From Rhodospirillaceae bacterium (GTDB taxonomy: Bacteria > Pseudomonadota > Alphaproteobacteria > UBA11073): DNA of 7,455 nt. The stretch's first letter is position 1, and each line of letters begins with the position of its first letter. The stretch lies in assembly GCA_003536545.1 (NCBI GenBank), contig DPZW01000098.1, forward strand, positions 1 through 7,455. The letters run 5' to 3'. The position numbers and the translations under genes were made by a program. Below the pieces are notes generated by a model. It did not search any database. It saw only the letters and a list, made by a program, of their open reading frames with translations, and was not told the DNA's origin. This document shows positions 6,160 through 7,455 of the stretch, one piece after another.

Positions 6160-6532
6160 ATTTGTTTTGTTGTTTGTAGTGGTTGCCTTGCCGCAATCAG
6201 TGCAATCAGCCCAGCTCAAATATTATTATGAAATGGTGGACCGCCAGGCTTTGCCCGCAGATGTCGTCGATTTTATTGAGCGCGAAAATAATTGCTACAC
6301 GCTGGATGATCAGGCGATGTTGCCGAGGGGATTGGACGCTGATCAATCAGAAGTAAGGCGCAAGGAGCGGTGCGAGGAACTGCCATGTATGCGACGGGCT
6401 TTATTTGATAAATATTTTGATACACCGCTGCGCGATGTTATTCATTATTATAACTCTTCGTTATGGAATTATGATTTTGATGCCAGGTATGATGGGCAGC
6501 CCAACGATCCGGAAAGTTGTAAAAAATCATGA
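6137..6532 (+). CDS. Small secreted protein of unknown function, between gyrA and coaD
   Basis: I do not recognise the family. The 131-residue product starts with a clear Sec-type signal peptide: 'MWLSNLHR', a hydrophobic core 'FVLLFVVVALP' (9-19) and a likely cleavage site after 'SVQSA' (residue 25). The mature part of about 106 residues is charged, rich in Tyr and Asp, has no further membrane segment, and carries four cysteines (C53, C79, C84, C128) that could form two disulfides in the periplasm. The segment 'CEELPCMRRALFDKYFD' (79-95) looks helical. The ATG at 6137 is preferred because AAGAG (6125-6129) lies 7 nt upstream. An ATG at 6122 would add MKRTK, giving a more basic signal-peptide start, and is also possible; a longer reading from 5996 would bury the signal peptide and is unlikely. 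The gene overlaps gyrA by 23 bases and coaD by four (ATGA), which supports real, coupled translation. Confidence 0.75.
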   Translation: MWLSNLHRFVLLFVVVALPQSVQSAQLKYYYEMVDRQALPADVVDFIERENNCYTLDDQAMLPRGLDADQSEVRRKERCEELPCMRRALFDKYFDTPLRDVIHYYNSSLWNYDFDARYDGQPNDPESCKKS

Positions 6533-7014
6533 CCCGCCGCGCGATTTACCCTGGCACATTTGATCCCATCACCAAGGGGCATCTGGATATCATCCGGCGT
6601 GCGGCCAGCGTGGTGGATGAACTCATCGTGGCGGTCGCTGAAAATGCGGGCAAGAATCCAAAATTCACAGTGGCGGAGCGCGTTGCGCTGGTTCAGGCCG
6701 ATCTAAAATTACTGGAGCCTGAGTTTCAGCAAAAAATCCGCGTGGAAAATTTCAATAATCTGTTGATGCATTATGTGCAGAGCAGGGAGGCGAAGATTAT
6801 CATCCGCGGCCTGCGCGCCGTATCGGACTTTGAATATGAATTCCAGATGGGGGCGATGAACAGCCGCCTGAACCCCGATGTGCAGACGGTATTTTTAATG
6901 GCCTCTGACAAGCTGCAGTTCATTTCCTCACGCTTTGTCAAGGAAATCGCCGCACTGGGCGGGGATGTCAGCCAGTTTGTCAGCGAGACAGTCGTAAAGG
7001 CCCTGCAGAAATAG
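6529..7014 (+). CDS. coaD: Phosphopantetheine adenylyltransferase
   Basis: This cytoplasmic enzyme transfers AMP from ATP to 4'-phosphopantetheine, giving dephospho-CoA and pyrophosphate, the penultimate step of CoA synthesis. The 161-residue product matches the family length (E. coli 159). The nucleotidyltransferase fold begins with 'AIYPGTFDPITKGHLDIIRR' (5-24), which holds the TKGH form of the HxGH-type ATP site (15-18). Further conserved stretches are 'IIRGLRAVSDFEYEFQMGAMN' (91-111) for substrate binding and 'FISSRFVKEIAALGGDVSQFV' (131-151) near the ATP phosphates. The ATG overlaps the stop of the preceding secreted-protein gene (ATGA), so translation is probably coupled and coaD probably belongs to the gyrA transcript. 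Adjacency of gyrA and coaD is familiar from alphaproteobacteria. No separate promoter is evident. Confidence 0.97.
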   Translation: MTRRAIYPGTFDPITKGHLDIIRRAASVVDELIVAVAENAGKNPKFTVAERVALVQADLKLLEPEFQQKIRVENFNNLLMHYVQSREAKIIIRGLRAVSDFEYEFQMGAMNSRLNPDVQTVFLMASDKLQFISSRFVKEIAALGGDVSQFVSETVVKALQK

Positions 7015-7020
7015 CCTGCA

Positions 7021-7041
7021 AATGGGGCAATTGGCCCCATT
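7021..7041 (+). terminator. GC-rich hairpin after coaD, possible terminator
   Basis: AATGGGGC (7021-7028) and GCCCCATT (7034-7041) form a perfect 8-bp stem with a 5-nt loop, starting 7 bases after the coaD stop codon. No T-run follows; the next bases are CCCCCTT. It may therefore be a weak or factor-assisted terminator, or mainly a 3'-end stabiliser. It competes with the inverted repeat at 7026-7058. Confidence 0.45.
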
Positions 7042-7058
7042 CCCCCTTGCCAATTGCC
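7026..7058 (+). repeat. Perfect 10-bp inverted repeat overlapping the coaD hairpin
   Basis: GGCAATTGGC (7026-7035) is the exact reverse complement of GCCAATTGCC (7049-7058), with 13 bases between. Each arm contains the palindrome CAATTG. The left arm overlaps the stem and loop of the hairpin at 7021-7041, so only one structure can form at a time. A TTTTT run occurs later (7072-7076), too far downstream for a classical terminator. As DNA, the repeat could also be a protein-binding site upstream of hppA. I see no convincing promoter hexamers between here and the hppA start. Confidence 0.45.
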
Positions 7059-7131
7059 GCGAATATAGGCATTTTTCGCCCCACGGATGAATAAATCCCC
7101 TTAAATCAACAATCAAGAAGGCAAAATTCCT

Positions 7132-7455
7132 ATGGAAACTGCAATGAATCTCCCGTTCTCGCTAGAGACGATGATTATTATCTGCGGACTGCTCGCCCTT
7201 GCTTATGGCCTGATCGCAGGCAAGCAAATTCTGGCAGCCCCTGCGGGTAACGAGAAAATGCAAGAAATTGCAAAGGCAATTCAGGAGGGGGCTTCGGCTT
7301 ACCTGAACCGCCAGTATAACACGATTGGCATCGTTGGTGTCGTTATTGGCCTGGGCCTTGGCTATGTGCTGGGCATGCACGCAGCGATTGGCTTTGCCAT
7401 TGGTGCAGTGCTATCGGGCGTGACGGGCTTTATCGGCATGAACGTTTCGGTGCGC
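7132..7455 (+). CDS. hppA: Membrane-bound proton-translocating pyrophosphatase (N-terminal part, cut by window edge)
   Basis: HppA is an integral membrane pump that couples pyrophosphate hydrolysis to ion export across the inner membrane. Only the first 108 residues of roughly 700 are present. Three hydrophobic segments can be seen (about 14-36, 64-82 and 84-104). Between the first two lies the cytoplasmic segment 'MQEIAKAIQEGASAYLNRQY' (43-62), and the third segment leads into 'TGFIGMNVSVR' (98-108), both characteristic of the family. The pyrophosphate-binding and catalytic motifs, and the residues that separate potassium-dependent from independent pumps, lie beyond the window, so ion specificity cannot be told. 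The ATG at 7132 is supported by AGAAGG (7116-7121), 10 nt upstream; the alternative ATG at 7144 is too far from it. The 117-bp gap after coaD suggests a separate transcription unit. Confidence 0.93.
   Translation, partial: METAMNLPFSLETMIIICGLLALAYGLIAGKQILAAPAGNEKMQEIAKAIQEGASAYLNRQYNTIGIVGVVIGLGLGYVLGMHAAIGFAIGAVLSGVTGFIGMNVSVR

Noticed and set aside
7047..7069. TTGCCA (7047-7052) and TATAGG (7064-7069) as an hppA promoter.
   Set aside because: The spacing is only 11 bp, far below the 16-18 needed, and no better pair was found.
1..7455. The idea that the whole window encodes a new defence, mobile or biosynthetic system.
   Set aside because: All but one gene belong to well-known core families in intact form, there are no integrases, transposases, toxin-antitoxin pairs or repeats of a mobile kind, and base composition looks even throughout.

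Overview
The window is a housekeeping stretch of a bacterial chromosome, most likely from an alphaproteobacterium with roughly balanced base composition. Three things suggest this. The ssb promoter carries a GAAC-N7-GAAC direct repeat, the form of LexA operator used by many alphaproteobacteria. UvrA has the 'CPVSGFTI' version of its first zinc module. The gyrA-coaD neighbourhood and the acidic insertion in the GyrA C-terminal domain also fit. I cannot name a genus. There is no mobile element, CRISPR array, RNA gene or obvious foreign island.

Layout. Positions 1-863 (minus strand) hold the first 287 codons of uvrA, whose 3' part lies outside the window. After a 35-bp divergent gap containing a 20-bp imperfect palindrome come nadA (899-1909) and nadC (1909-2763), which overlap by one base and catalyse the last two steps to nicotinate mononucleotide. 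ssb (2833-3300) has its own strong promoter, and its -10 element overlaps a candidate LexA box. The ssb-gyrA gap (3301-3414) holds a strong hairpin terminator plus an upstream segment able to pair with the terminator's left arm. gyrA (3415-6159) runs into an overlapping gene for a small secreted cysteine-containing protein of unknown function (6137-6532). That gene in turn overlaps coaD (6529-7014) by ATGA, so the three look translationally coupled. A gap with two nested, mutually exclusive inverted repeats (7021-7058) separates coaD from the 5' end of hppA, a membrane proton-pumping pyrophosphatase (7132 to the window edge).

How the genes fit together. uvrA, ssb and gyrA serve DNA repair, replication and topology. 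nadA/nadC and coaD make the nicotinamide and CoA cofactors. CoaD and NadC release pyrophosphate, which is the substrate of HppA, though adjacency alone does not show a functional link.

The points most worth a second look are the apparent SOS control of ssb, the placement of nadAC between uvrA and ssb (genes often divergent with a shared SOS box), the uncharacterised secreted protein coupled to gyrA and coaD, and the alternative RNA structures in two intergenic regions. I found no convincing evidence of a new multi-gene system here.
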